Origin: Bog-473 sp963744225
GTDB lineage: Bacteria; Actinomycetota; Acidimicrobiia; Acidimicrobiales; RAAP-2
NCBI GenBank assembly: GCA_963744225.1
Contig: CAVUSV010000003.1
Location: 806,001 to 870,000 of the forward strand
Length of the DNA: 64,000 nt
Reading direction: 5' to 3'
This document shows positions 45,725 through 56,464 of the stretch, piece by piece (position 1 is the stretch's first letter; each line of letters begins with the position of its first letter). The position numbers and the translations under genes are program-made. The notes under the pieces are model-generated. The model did not search any database. It was not told the DNA's origin and was given only the letters and a program-made list of their open reading frames with translations.

Positions 45725-47974
45725 TGCCGATCGCCGTCACCGAGGACCACGAGGCTCTCCGCCTCACCGCGCAACGGTGGGCCGAGACGCACTGCCCGCC
45801 CAGCGTGCCCCGTGCCGTGTCGGAGGGGACGGCGGGGGAGCTCCCTGCCGTCTGGGAGAAGATGGCCGCGCAGGGCTGGCTCGGCCTCCACGTGCCCGAA
45901 GAGGATGGCGGCCAGGGCTTCACGCTGGCCGAGCTGGCCGTGGTGCTCGAGGAGTTCGGTCATGCGCTCTTGCCCGGACCCGTCCTGCCGACCGTCGTCG
46001 TGTCTGCCGCGTTGACCCGTCACCCCGATGCCCCGGCGCGCCGGCTGCTGCCCGGCCTCGCCGACGGCACGGTCACGGCCGCGGTGGCGTTGGGCTCCGA
46101 GGGCCTGGCGTGGGAGACCGCTGACGGCGGGGATGCAGGCGACGCGGCGCGCCTGACCGGCACGGTCCGCCCGGTGCTCGGGCAGGCCGACGCGCGACTG
46201 GTGCTGGTGCCCGTCGACCGTCGCGAGGCGGGGGTCCGCTGGTTGCTGATCGACCGGGCCCGCGCGGGCGACGTGGTGACCCTCGAGCCCCTCGCGGCGC
46301 TGGACGGGACGCGGGCGGTCGGCACCCTGGTGATCGGTGGGGACGGCCTGGTCGTCGCGGCGGGCGACCAAGTGTGGGTGGGCGACGAGGAGGTGCGCGG
46401 CCTGTTGCTCACCCTTGCCGCGGCGGAGAGCGCCGGGATGGCGCGCTGGTGCCTCGAGACGGCCTCGGAGTACGCCAAGGTACGGGTCCAGTTCGGCCGG
46501 CCGATTGGGCAGTTCCAGGCGGTGAAGCACGCGCTGGCCGACATGTTGGTGGCGGTCGAGCAGAGCGCCGCCGTTGCCTGGGATGCGGCGGCGGCATGGA
46601 GTGAGCAGCACCGCAGCGCCGGAGGAGACGGGGCTCAGCGCCCGCATCGGAGGGTCCATCGGGCTGCATGCGGCCGCCCACTGCGCCAAGCAGTGCATCC
46701 AGATCCTGGGCGGCATCGGCTTCACCTGGGAGCACGACGCGCACCTCTACCTGAAGCGGGCGATGGCCGACCTGCAACTCGCCGCCGGAGGGGACGTCGG
46801 CGCGCTCGAGCACGAGGTCGCGGTGTTGGCCGTGGCCGGGGCACGCCGCAATCTCACGGCCGACCTGCCGCCGGAGGCAGAGTCGTTGCGCGACGAGATC
46901 CGCGCCGTCGTCGCCGAAGTCGCCGCGGCCGACGAAGGTGACCGGCGTGCCGCATTGGCCGCGGCGGGCCTGATCATGCCCCACTGGCCGCCGCCGTGGG
47001 GCAGAGGCGCGTCGCCCCTGGAGCAGCTCGTCATCGACGAGGAGCTGGCCGCCGCCGCCATCGCCCGACCGCACCTCGCCGTCGGAGCGTGGGCGCTGCC
47101 GACGCTGATCGCCTACGGCACCGACGAGCAGCAGGAGCGCTGGGTCCGCCCCACTCTGCTGGGCGAACTCAACTGGTGCCAGCTGTTCAGCGAGCCCGGC
47201 GCCGGCTCCGACCTGGCCGCGCTCAGCACGAGGGCGCAGCGGTGGGAGGGCGGCTGGATGCTCAACGGCCAGAAAGTGTGGACGTCGTTGGCCCAGACGG
47301 CCGACTTCGGCATTTGCCTCGCCCGCTCCGACCCCGAGTCGCCCAAGCACGCCGGCATCACCTACTTCATCGTCGACATGCGCGCCGAGGGCATCGACAT
47401 CCGGCCGCTGCGCGAGCTCACCGGCGCCGCCATGTTCAACGAGGTCTTCTTCAACGACGTGTTCGTCCCCGACGACGCGGTGGTCGGGGCTCCGGGCGAC
47501 GGCTGGCGCATCGCGCGGACCACGCTGGCCAACGAACGCGTCTCCATGTCGTCGGGCGCGTCGTTCGGCAACGGGGTGGAGTCGCTCATCAGGACGGTCG
47601 CTCGGCGCGCCGAGCGGGGCCGGCCCTGTCCGCCCAGTCTGGAGGACCGGCTGGGCCACCTGATCGCGGAGGCGCAGTCCGTCGCGCTGCTCGGGCACCG
47701 CTCCACGTTGCGCACGCTCTCGGGGGTCGATCCGGGCAGCGGGTCGAGCGTGCGCAAACTGCTCGGCGTCGAGCACGAGCAGCGGGTGCAGGAGATGGGG
47801 ATGGCACTCTACGGTGCGGACGGCGCGGTGCTCGATGGCAAGGCGCAGCGTTGGGAGGAGGGCTTCCTCTCCACCCGCTGCCTCACCATCGCGGGCGGCA
47901 CCAGTGAGGTGCAGCGCAATGTCATCGCGGAGCGCATCCTCGGCCAGCCCCGTGACCCCGAGCCCGGCGCCTGA
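45724..47974 (+). CDS. Fused double acyl-CoA dehydrogenase (FadE34-like), frameshifted
   Basis: About 750 residues holding two FadE domains. The first (to about residue 350) has the partner-type end GGIGFTWEHDAHLYLKR. The second has WCQLFSEPGAGSDLAAL and IAGGTSEVQRNVIAER. This layout matches FadE34/ChsE3, in which one chain replaces a heterotetrameric FadE pair. The frame breaks between 46575 and 46640 (one extra base, probably near 46615); sequence on both sides is well conserved. GTG start overlaps the ferredoxin stop by one base. Confidence 0.85.
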
Positions 47975-48003
47975 GCAGGCCGCGCCGGTACGATGACCCT
48001 GCG

Positions 48004-48423
48004 ATGAGCCCTGGCCGCGACGCCGAAGACCCCGACGAGTCGCTCGACATCGACGTCGAGGAGGACGTCTGGCCGTTCCCCTCGGAGCGCTTCCTCCACG
48101 AGTGGGCACCGGGTGTCCTGCAGGCTCAGAACGCCTGGATGGCCTCCATCGATTCCCTGCGGGCGCCCGACCGCAAGACGCACGAGTTGATCCGCATGGT
48201 CTGCACGGTGATCGCCCGCCAACCGGGCGGCGTGCAGCGACACGCGCGGCTGGCCGCCGAGGTCGGTGCCACCTGGGACGAGATCGCGGGATCGATCCTC
48301 CTCACCGAACCCGCCTTCGGGATCGTGCTCGCCATTCAGGCTCTGCCCGCCGCCCGGCGCGGCTTCAAGCAGGGTTCGGCGGACTTGGACGATGCGGAGA
48401 ACGGTGACTCGCCGGCCAACTGA
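48004..48423 (+). CDS. Carboxymuconolactone decarboxylase-like (AhpD fold) protein
   Basis: A 139-residue protein with the CMD core RKTHELIRMVCTVIA and GGVQRHARLAAEVGATWDEIAGSILLT at about residues 57-100. It lacks the peroxidatic CxxC. The N-terminus is acidic. A TACGAT box lies nine bases upstream. It sits between two FadE genes. Confidence 0.75.
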   Translation: MSPGRDAEDPDESLDIDVEEDVWPFPSERFLHEWAPGVLQAQNAWMASIDSLRAPDRKTHELIRMVCTVIARQPGGVQRHARLAAEVGATWDEIAGSILLTEPAFGIVLAIQALPAARRGFKQGSADLDDAENGDSPAN

Positions 48424-48443
48424 GGCCCATGTCATAGTTGGCC

Positions 48444-49707
48444 ATGCGCCTGGCCCCTGACGACACCGTCGTCGAGTTCCGCCGCGGCTTCGAAGCATGG
48501 CTGGACGAGCACCTCCCGGCGTCGGACGCCTTGAACGCGGATCCCCGTCGGAGCTCGTCGCACTTGCCCGAGTGGGCCCGCACGTTCCAGCGCGAGATGT
48601 TCGACGCCGGGTACCTCGTGCCAGGATGGCCACCCGAGCTCGGCGGTCGCAACGCGACGCCCCTGGAGCAGATGGCGTACTTCGAGGTCGTGACCGAACG
48701 CATGGTGCCCCGTTCGGTCAACCCGCAGGGCCTCTCCATCTGTGCCGCGTCCATCGTCGAATTCGGGACTGCGGAGCAGAGGGAACGCTTCGTGCTCCCG
48801 ACGCTGAAGGGCGAGATCTCGTGGTGCGTCGGCATGAGCGAACCGAACGCCGGCAGCGACTTGGCGTCGCTGGCCACCAAGGCCGAGCAGCGCGACGGCC
48901 ACTTCATCGTCAATGGGCAGAAGGTGTGGACCTCGGGCGCCCACGAGTCCGACTACTGCATGTGCTACGTGCGCACCGACCCCGAGGCGCCCAAGCACCG
49001 CGGGATCAGCGTCCTCATCATCGATATGCGGACGCCGGGCATCACGACCCGACCCCTGCCAGAGCTGACCGATCCCCACCATGTCGATTTCAACGAAGTG
49101 TTCTTCACCGACGTCGAGGTCCCCGAGGAGAATCTGGTGGGGGAGCTCAACAACGGCTGGATCGTGAGCCAGGGGTCGCTCCGCCACGAGCGGGCGATGC
49201 TCTGGATCATGAACGTGTCGAAGATGGAGCGAATTCTCAAGGCGCTGGTCCGGGTGGCCCAGCGACCCGATGCGCCGGCGGAAGATCGGCGATGACCCCC
49301 GGTTCGCCGAGGCCATCGGCCGCCTGGCCACCGACACCGCCGCCATGCGGTGCCTCGGCTACCGCGGGTTCGCCAAGGCCACAAGGGGCGAGATGCCACC
49401 CGAGCACCTGGTTCTCAAGTTGTTCACCAGCGAGACCGAGCAGCGGGCCAATCTCTTGGCGGCCGAGTCGCTGGGCCTCGATGGGCTCGACCTTGACGGG
49501 CCGGGGCCGAACCGGTTGACGGAGTGGGACCTGACCCACCTGCGGCCCGACGCCGACGCAGTGGAGCCGAGCGCGATGAACGCGTTCTACGACGGGTCCT
49601 GGTACGTGCAGTACCTGCGGTCGTTTGCCGGCACCATCGCCGGCGGCACCTCGGAGATTCAGCGGAATATCGTGGCCGAGCGCGTGCTCGGCCTTCCCCG
49701 GGGGTGA
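48444..49707 (+). CDS. Acyl-CoA dehydrogenase (FadE), frameshifted
   Basis: About 420 residues. First part: WCVGMSEPNAGSDLASL near residue 130, then VWTSGAHESDYCMC. Second part: IAGGTSEIQRNIVAERVLGLP at the end. The frames meet between 49270 and 49294, where one extra base separates QRPDAPAED from DDPRFAEAIG; both sides fit the family and nothing else is missing. ATG at 48444. Confidence 0.87.
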
Positions 49708-49720
49708 GTGACCCGCACCC

Positions 49721-51220
49721 ATGCTCGCTGAGATCGCGGCCGAGGCGGCCGAGCGTTTCGGGCCGGCTCCGGCCTTCGTCGCCGACGAGGGGCTGACGCT
49801 CAGCTACGAGCAATTCGACCGGCTGGCGGACGAGGCCGCGGTTGGTCTGGCCGAGCTGGGCGTAGGGGAGGGGGACGTGGTCGGGTTGTTGCTCCCCTCG
49901 GTGCCCGAGCACTTCGTCGCCTACGTGGCTGCGGCAAAGCTCGGTGCGCTCACGGCCGCGGTCAACCCCAAGCTGGTGCACACCGAGCGTGCCGCGGTGC
50001 TGCGCGCCGCCAACCCGCTCGTCGTCGTCACGACACAAGAGCTGGCACCGCGGGGGCCGGACGGGCCCATCACGACCGTGCTCGTCGAACCCGCGACCCA
50101 TCCCGCCGCCGTCCTCGAAGGGCTGCGCCGTCCCGGCGGGCGACCCGCGCCGCTGGACACCGACCCGGACCGGCCGATCGCCATCGTCTTTACGTCCGGG
50201 ACGACCGGCATGCCGAAGGGCGCCGTGTTCTGTGGGCGCCAGATCGGCTTCATCACCCAGTGCGACGTCGGCGAGTCCTGGGGCGGTGGCGGTCATTCGA
50301 TGGCCGGTTCTGCCCTGGCCCATCTGGGCCCGACCACCAAGCTCGCCGGCAACCTGAAGAAGGGAGGGACGCAGCACCTCACGCAGAAGCCTTGGAAGGC
50401 GGCGGATGCTCTGCGCATGGTGGCCGAGCTCAAGGTAGCGGCGCTGGGCGGCGTGCCGACGCAGATCGCCCTCATGCTGCGCGACCCCGCCTTCGACGGC
50501 ACCGACCTCAGCTCCGTGCGCGCCGTTGTCATCGGCGGCGGCCCCGCCACGCCGGCGCTGGTCCGAGAGGCGCGGGCGCGCATTGGTGCGCCTCTCGCCG
50601 TTCGCTACTCGTGCACCGAGGCAGGAATCGGCTGTGGCACCGCGTTCAGTGACCCCGACGAGGACGCGGAGGTGAGCGTCGGGCGGCCCCAGCCGGGCGT
50701 GCGGTTGAGCATCGTCGGCGAGGACGGGGGAGCGGTCGAGCCGGGCGCCGTCGGTGAGGTGTGCCTGCGATCGCCCGCGGTGATGGAGGGCTACTGGCGC
50801 AACAGCGGCGCCAACGCGGACGTGTTCACCGACGACGGCAGCGTGCGCACCGGTGACCTCGGCTGGGTCGACGAGCGTGGCCGCCTGCGCTTGGCGGGGC
50901 GCAGCCGCGAGCGCTACGTGCGCGGCGGCTATAACGTCTACCCCATGGAGGTCGAGGCGGTGCTCGCCGACCATCCCGACGTGGCCGCGGTGGCGGTCGT
51001 CAGTCGGGACGATCCGGTGATGGGGGAGGTGGGCGTCGCGGTCGTGGTCCCGCAGCCCGACGGGCCGACGCCCGCGCTGATGCAGCTCCGCGAGTTCGCC
51101 TCGCCGCACCTTGCCCGCTACAAGCTTCCTGAGGACGTTGTGGTGCTCAGCGCCTTGCCGCTCACGGCCGGCGAAAAGGTGGACCGGCGCGCCCTCGAGC
51201 GGCTGGTCGCCACGAATTAA
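49721..51220 (+). CDS. Acyl-CoA synthetase (AMP-forming)
   Basis: A 499-residue ANL ligase. P-loop FTSGTTGMPKG near residue 156, YSCTEAGIG near 300, RTGDLGW near 376, RYVRGGYNVYPMEVE near 393 and LTAGEKVDR near 484, where the usual catalytic Lys is in GEK. It starts 13 bases after the FadE stop and ends this gene block. Confidence 0.92.
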   Translation: MLAEIAAEAAERFGPAPAFVADEGLTLSYEQFDRLADEAAVGLAELGVGEGDVVGLLLPSVPEHFVAYVAAAKLGALTAAVNPKLVHTERAAVLRAANPLVVVTTQELAPRGPDGPITTVLVEPATHPAAVLEGLRRPGGRPAPLDTDPDRPIAIVFTSGTTGMPKGAVFCGRQIGFITQCDVGESWGGGGHSMAGSALAHLGPTTKLAGNLKKGGTQHLTQKPWKAADALRMVAELKVAALGGVPTQIALMLRDPAFDGTDLSSVRAVVIGGGPATPALVREARARIGAPLAVRYSCTEAGIGCGTAFSDPDEDAEVSVGRPQPGVRLSIVGEDGGAVEPGAVGEVCLRSPAVMEGYWRNSGANADVFTDDGSVRTGDLGWVDERGRLRLAGRSRERYVRGGYNVYPMEVEAVLADHPDVAAVAVVSRDDPVMGEVGVAVVVPQPDGPTPALMQLREFASPHLARYKLPEDVVVLSALPLTAGEKVDRRALERLVATN

Positions 51221-51471
51221 GCGTCCAGGGCCGAGGTCGCCCGGGCCGGGGCGAAATTGTGCGTCCATTGCGTTGGTCCGGCGCCTTGCGCCGCCGGAAC
51301 CCGCGACACCGCCGGAGTGCGACAACCGCGCTCAGGACACACCAGTTGCCTCCGTTTGCACGTGGTCACCGGCGCCCGCGCGGTGCGATTTCGTCAAAGT
51401 TCCCATTCATTTCGTGACGTTGCGTCCCGATACTGACCCTCGGAAGAGGAGTCAAGAGGGGGAAAGACAAC

Positions 51472-52960
51472 GTGCATCAGCGTGCCCGTCGTCGTGTCGC
51501 GACGCTTCTAGCACCGGTCGCCGTCATGATCATGAGTTCCGTCACCGCCGGTCTGACGACGACGTCGGCCTCGGCCGCCGGCATCCTGCCTCCGGGCAAT
51601 CCGGCCGCCAACATCGCGCCCGACAATGGTGATTGGTTGACCTCCATCAACGACACGCGCACCCAGGAGGGTGTCGGATCTCTGAACGTCGTCGGGATCA
51701 GGGCTGGCGGGACTGTCCCTTCCGGCGCAGGTGTTCACGGTGGTGAATGACGAACGCATCGACCGGGGCCTGCCACCGATTGACTACATGACCACACAGC
51801 TGAACACCTACGCCCAGGCCGGCGCGAACGCGGGGTCCGACCCGACGTTCCCGTCGTCCGTGTCCGGGGGCGCCCCCATCACGTTCGGCGGCTCCATCTG
51901 GGCGGGCGGTCTGACCTCGGTCCTCGAGGCCGACTACTACTGGATGTACGACGACGGCTGGAGCGGATCGTCGACGACCAATTCTGCCTGCAGCCTGGCG
52001 ACCCCCACGGGGTGTTGGGGCCACCGCGACATCATCTTGCACCAGTTCCCCAACTGCCCCGCGGGCGCCCCGGTCCTGTCCATGGGGGCGGCGTTCTCGC
52101 CGACGGGTTACGCCGGAGGCTCCATCGCGGCGATCTTGGTCAGCTCGTGCGCGCCACCGAGCGACGTGACGATGTCGTGGGGCCAGGTGGCCGGCGCGGT
52201 CCAGTCGGCATCGAAGACGGTGTCTATCGCACCCGTGAGCAACGGGACCGGGTACTGGGAGGTCGAAGCCAACGGGACGGTCGCCGCCTTCGGCTCGGCA
52301 CAGAACTACGGGTCGCTGACGGGCCCGCTCAACTCGTCCATCGTGGGCATGGCCTCGACTCCCGACGCCCGCGGGTACTGGCTGGTGGCCGCGGACGGCG
52401 GCATCTTCAGCTTCGGCGACGCCGCCTTCTACGGGTCGACGGGCTCCCTGCGGCTCAACAAGCCGATCGTCGGCATGGCTTCGACTCCCGACGGCAAGGG
52501 CTACTTCATGGTCGCCTCCGACGGTGGCATCTTCAGCTTCGGCGATGCCGCGTTCTACGGCTCCATGGGCGGCGCGCCCCTCAACAAGCCAATCGTCGGG
52601 ATTGCGCCCGACTCCACGACGGGCGGCTACTGGGAAGTCGCCTCCGACGGAGGCATCTTCAGCTTCAACGCACCCTTCCTCGGCAGCACCGGAGCGATCC
52701 ACCTCAACAGGCCGATTGTTGGCATGGAAGCCTCGCCCAACGGCCAGGGCTACCGGTTCGTTGCCTCGGACGGCGGGATCTTCACCTTCGGCCAGGCACC
52801 CTTTGCGGGTTCGACCGGCAGCCTGACCCTGGCCGCTCCGGTCGTGGGCATGGCGCCGGACAACGCCACCAACGGTTACTGGATGGCAGCCGCGGACGGC
52901 GGCATCTTCACTTTCGGTGGCGCGTCATATCTCGGCCGCCTCGTCAGCACGCAGGCATAG
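51472..52960 (+). CDS. Secreted CAP-domain protein with DGGIF propeller repeats (frameshifted)
   Basis: GTG start behind GAGGGGG, then a signal peptide ending SASA. A CAP/SCP-like domain follows (VVNDERIDRGLPP, CWGHRDIILHQF), about residues 60-235. Six units of GYW-x-VASDGGIFSFGDA-x-FYGS complete the protein, the same repeat type as at 1-780. The frame shifts between 51684 and 51705; removing one base in GTCGTCG gives NVSGSGLAGLSLPAQVF. After the stop, the same frame still encodes a degenerate seventh unit. Envelope or adhesion role is inference. Confidence 0.8.
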
Positions 52961-53050
52961 CTTCTGACCATGGGGCCCCCGCCCCACGGGCCGCGCGAGC
53001 TCTTCGTGGCTTCCGACCTCGGCCTCCTCAGTTTCGGCCGCGCCAGGTAA
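52961..53050 (+). pseudogene. Remnant propeller repeat after the stop codon
   Basis: In the same frame as the upstream protein, beyond its TAG, the sequence reads ELFVASDLGLLSFGRAR before a TAA. This resembles the VASDGGIFSFGDA unit, so the protein was probably once longer. Confidence 0.45.
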
Positions 53051-53092
53051 CCTCGGCCGCGTCTTCGGCACCGAGAGGAAGGCCGGCGCGGG

Positions 53093-54308
53093 TCAGACCA
53101 CGCCACGCGCGCTGAGGTCCGCGAGCTCGTCGTTGCTCAGGCCGACCAGGTCGCACCACACCTCGTGGTTGTGCTCGCCCAGTTCGCGGCGCACCGCGGG
53201 GGACTGGGGTCGGGTTGTTGGCCAAGCGGGGGAACGGGGCCTGCTGGCGCACCGGGCCGATCACGGGGTCGTCGACTGAGACCAGGTCGCCGCGGGCCGT
53301 CATGTGCGGGTCGGCAAAAATGTCGGCCGCGCTGTACGCCGTCCCGATGGGCACGTCGTGCTCGACACAGCGAGCCGTGATGTCCTCGGCCGTGAGTCCC
53401 GAGGTCCACTCGGCGACGATCCCGTTGATCTCGTCTCCGCGGGCCGCTCGCTCGGCCAGCGTCGCGAATCGTGGGTCCAGGGCGAGATCCGGTCGGTCCA
53501 TGGCGCGGCACAGGCGGCCGAAGTTGGCGTCCGAGCCGGCGACAATGCACACGAAGAAGCCGTCGGCCGTCGGGTAGTTGTCGAGCGGGGCCGAGTGCGA
53601 CAGCCGGTTGCCTTCGCGCTGGCGCACGATCCCCAACCTGTCGTACCCGGCCAGCGTCCACTCGAGAATGCGCAGGATGGATCCGTACAAGGGCGCGTCG
53701 ATGACCTCGCCCCTTCCGCCCACGGCGGCAGCGCGCCCGTAGAGGGACGCGACCGCAGCGAACGCAGCGAAGACGCCGGTGAGGTAGTCCGAGACCGTCA
53801 CACCGGGCCGAACCGGTGGGCGATCCGCGTCGCCGGTCAGGTGGAGGAGCCCGCCGAAGGCGATACCCAGGCGGTCGAGCCCCGGGCGGGGGGCGTAGGG
53901 TCCGCTCTGACCGAACACGCTGATCCGCACGTACACGAGCTCGTCCGGCAGGTCGGCGGGTCCCAAGCCCCAACGTTCCATCGTGCCGGGCCGGAAGTTC
54001 TCACAGAGGACGTCGGCCGTCGCCACCAGCCGCTTGAAGAGGTCCTTCCCCTCGGGTTGTCGCAGGTCGCAGGTGACGCCGCGCCGCCCTCGACCCTCGA
54101 CCGACCATGACAGTGAATACGCAGGCCCGTCGTCCACGGGCACGAACGGGCCCATGCTGCGCATGAAGTCGCCTTCGCCGGGCAACTCGACCTTGATCAC
54201 GTCGGCGCCGAGCTCACCGAGCAATCCTGCGCAGAACGGCGCGGAGATCCGCGTGCCGACGTCGATCACCCGGACGCCGGCGAGGGGTCCGTCCGCCGGG
54301 TCGGTCAT
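53093..54308 (-). CDS. CaiB/BaiF family CoA-transferase (frameshifted near its end)
   Basis: About 405 residues of the class III (formyl-CoA/carnitine) CoA-transferase family. The start GVRVIDVGTRISAPFC and the family catalytic Asp region (VKVELPGEGDFMR) are present, then DNYPTADGFFVCIVAG near residue 245. Near 53207 one extra base in a run of four G shifts the frame; removing it gives SPAVRRELGEHNHEVW and the normal end LSARGVV. The ATG overlaps the hydratase stop (ATGA), so it is coupled. Confidence 0.88.
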
Positions 54309-55156
54309 GCGCCCGCTTCGGGGTGACCCTCGTCCCGTTCGGCCATGACCTCGCGCATCGACCCCTTGGCCTTGCGGGCCGCCAGTGCGTCGAGCGCGGT
54401 GGCCGAGTTGTGCACCCAGTGGTGCGCCATGAAGTGGTATTTGAGGGCATCCCGCTTGCCCATCAGCGTCGCCGTGTGGTTGATGGTGTCCTTGACCGTC
54501 TGGGCCGTGACGGGCGGGACCAGCGCGACCCGGTCGGCCAGCTCCCGGGCCCGGGACGCCAACTCCGCTCGGGGGACGACCCGATTGACCAGGCCGAGGC
54601 GCCACGCCTCCTGCGCGTCGATGGTGTCACCGGTCAGGAGGAATTCCTTGGCCTTGCGGATCCCGAGTTCCCAGGGCTCCACGAGGAGCTCCACACCGGC
54701 CCCGGTGAGGCGCAGGACCGGATTGGAGAAGACGGCATCGTCGGCGGCGACGATGAGGTCGCACATCGCTGCCAGCATCAGGCCCGCGGCGACACAGCTG
54801 CCCTGGACAGCGGCGATCGTCGGCTTCCGAAAGTCGTGGATGCGAAGGCAGCGGTCGTAGTACATCGTCTTCTCGTGGTGGAACTTGCCCTCCGGGGTCT
54901 CGCGCTGGGCCACCCACGGGTCGGACCCCTCGCCGCCGACCAGAGCCTTGAGGTCATGTCCCGACGAGAAGTGCTTGCCGGCTCCCGCGAGGATCACCAC
55001 GCGCACGGTGTCGTCAGCGTCGGCCAGGTCGAAGGCAGCGTCGAGCTCGTCGATGAGCGCGGAATTCTCCGCGTTGGCCACGTCCGGCCGGTTCATGGTG
55101 ATGGTGGCCACCGCACCGTCGGTCTCGTAGCGGATCGTCGCGAAACCATCTGCCAT
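54305..55156 (-). CDS. Enoyl-CoA hydratase/isomerase
   Basis: About 283 residues. Oxyanion-hole motifs: SSGHDLKALV near residue 58 and QGSCVAAGLMLAAMCD near residue 112. The catalytic-Glu loop is altered (NPVLRLTGAGVELLVEPWE), so the reaction may differ from simple hydration. AGGGAGG lies nine bases before the ATG at 55156. First gene of an operon with CaiB. Confidence 0.9.
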   Translation of the reverse strand: MADGFATIRYETDGAVATITMNRPDVANAENSALIDELDAAFDLADADDTVRVVILAGAGKHFSSGHDLKALVGGEGSDPWVAQRETPEGKFHHEKTMYYDRCLRIHDFRKPTIAAVQGSCVAAGLMLAAMCDLIVAADDAVFSNPVLRLTGAGVELLVEPWELGIRKAKEFLLTGDTIDAQEAWRLGLVNRVVPRAELASRARELADRVALVPPVTAQTVKDTINHTATLMGKRDALKYHFMAHHWVHNSATALDALAARKAKGSMREVMAERDEGHPEAGA

Positions 55157-55215
55157 GTCACCCATCCTCCCTGTGTCGCTCATCCTGTCGCGCTCCGCCG
55201 TCCGATCCGGTACGG

Positions 55216-56394
55216 TCAGCCCCGCGGGAGCCCGAGGACACGCTCGCCCACGAGCGTCCGCTGGATCTCATTGGTGCCGGCGAAGATGGACGACGCCTGG
55301 TAGTACAGCCACGACCGCTGCCAGGCGCCATTGGCCGGGTTTCCGGGCGCACCCTCCCAGAGGGGCGACGCCGGCCCCAGCACGTCGAGCGCGGTCTGAT
55401 GGAGCCGCTTGGACATCTCGCTCCAGTACAGCTTGAGGGCACTCCCCTCGGGACCCGGTGACTCGCCCTTCGAAAGGCGGGTGAGCGAGCGCCAATTGTG
55501 GAGCTGGAAGAGTCGGACCTCGGTGGCCGCCTGCGCCAGTTGCTGGCGGAGGCGCCAATCGTCGAAACTCCCGTTGTCCCGGGCCAGGCGGAGGAGCTCC
55601 TCGATCAGCTGGGTGTGGATCACCAGCTGTCGGGGGTTGATCCCACGCTCATGTGCCAGCGTGGAGCCGGCCACGGTCCACCCCGCACCCTCTTCGCCCA
55701 CCCGTCGGTCGCTGGGGACGAAGACGTCGTCGAGCTCGACCTCGTTGAATTCGGCCTCACCGGTCGACTGCACGAGCGGGCGCACCTGCACCCCCTCGGC
55801 GTGCATGTCGACGACGAGCGCGGTGATGCCCTGCTGGCGCTTCGGCGCGGCCGGGTCGGTGCGGGTGAGGCAGAGCCCCCAGTCGGCGAACTGCGCGTAG
55901 GACGTCCAGACCTTGCGGCCGCTCACCCGGTAGCCGCCCTCGGCCGGTACGGCCCGCGTGGAGAGCGACGCCAGATCGCTCCCCGCATCGGGCTCGCTGA
56001 AGAGCTGGCACCAGAGTTCGGCTGCGGAGAGAATCCGCGGCAGGTACCGCTCCTTTTGCTCGGGCGTCCCGTAGGCCAGCAGGGTGGGCCCGACCAGGTT
56101 GATGCCGATGCGGCCGACCAGCTCGGGTGCCCGCGCCCGCGCCAGCTCCTCGATGACGACGTAGTTCTCGAGCGCCCCGAGGCCGCGGCCGCCGTACTCC
56201 TCGGGCCACGTGACGCCGACCCAGCGGTCAGCGGCCAGGTCCGCCTGCCACCGCCGCCCGAATGCGACCGTCTCCGCCAGGTCGTCGAAGCGGGGTGGCA
56301 GCCCGACTCCGTACGGCCACGGAAGATGGTCCAGGAGCCAGGCCCGGAACGCGCTGCGGAGCGTTTCCTGCTCGGCCGTGGCGTGCAGATCCAT
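55216..56394 (-). CDS. Acyl-CoA dehydrogenase (FadE, GGTNE-type subunit)
   Basis: About 392 residues with the full motif set: WCQLFSEPDAGSDLASL near residue 133, VWTSYAQFADWGLCL, and FAGTNEIQRTLVGERVLG at the end. Diverges from a partner-type FadE across the operator at 56427. An in-frame ATG at 56406 is an alternative start. Very similar in pattern to the FadE at 59947. Confidence 0.92.
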   Translation of the reverse strand: MDLHATAEQETLRSAFRAWLLDHLPWPYGVGLPPRFDDLAETVAFGRRWQADLAADRWVGVTWPEEYGGRGLGALENYVVIEELARARAPELVGRIGINLVGPTLLAYGTPEQKERYLPRILSAAELWCQLFSEPDAGSDLASLSTRAVPAEGGYRVSGRKVWTSYAQFADWGLCLTRTDPAAPKRQQGITALVVDMHAEGVQVRPLVQSTGEAEFNEVELDDVFVPSDRRVGEEGAGWTVAGSTLAHERGINPRQLVIHTQLIEELLRLARDNGSFDDWRLRQQLAQAATEVRLFQLHNWRSLTRLSKGESPGPEGSALKLYWSEMSKRLHQTALDVLGPASPLWEGAPGNPANGAWQRSWLYYQASSIFAGTNEIQRTLVGERVLGLPRG

Positions 56395-56426
56395 CCGCCG
56401 CAGCATGGCACAGCGGCCGCGGCGGG

Positions 56427-56440
56427 TGACACCGGTGTCA
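56427..56440. promoter_or_regulatory. TGAC-N6-GTCA operator between divergent FadE genes
   Basis: TGACA-ccgg-TGTCA; the whole 14-mer is palindromic. A leaderless -10 box TAGACT follows at 56451, eight bases before GTG 56465. Confidence 0.65.
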
Positions 56441-56464
56441 GGGAGGACCGTAGACTGCGCCGCC

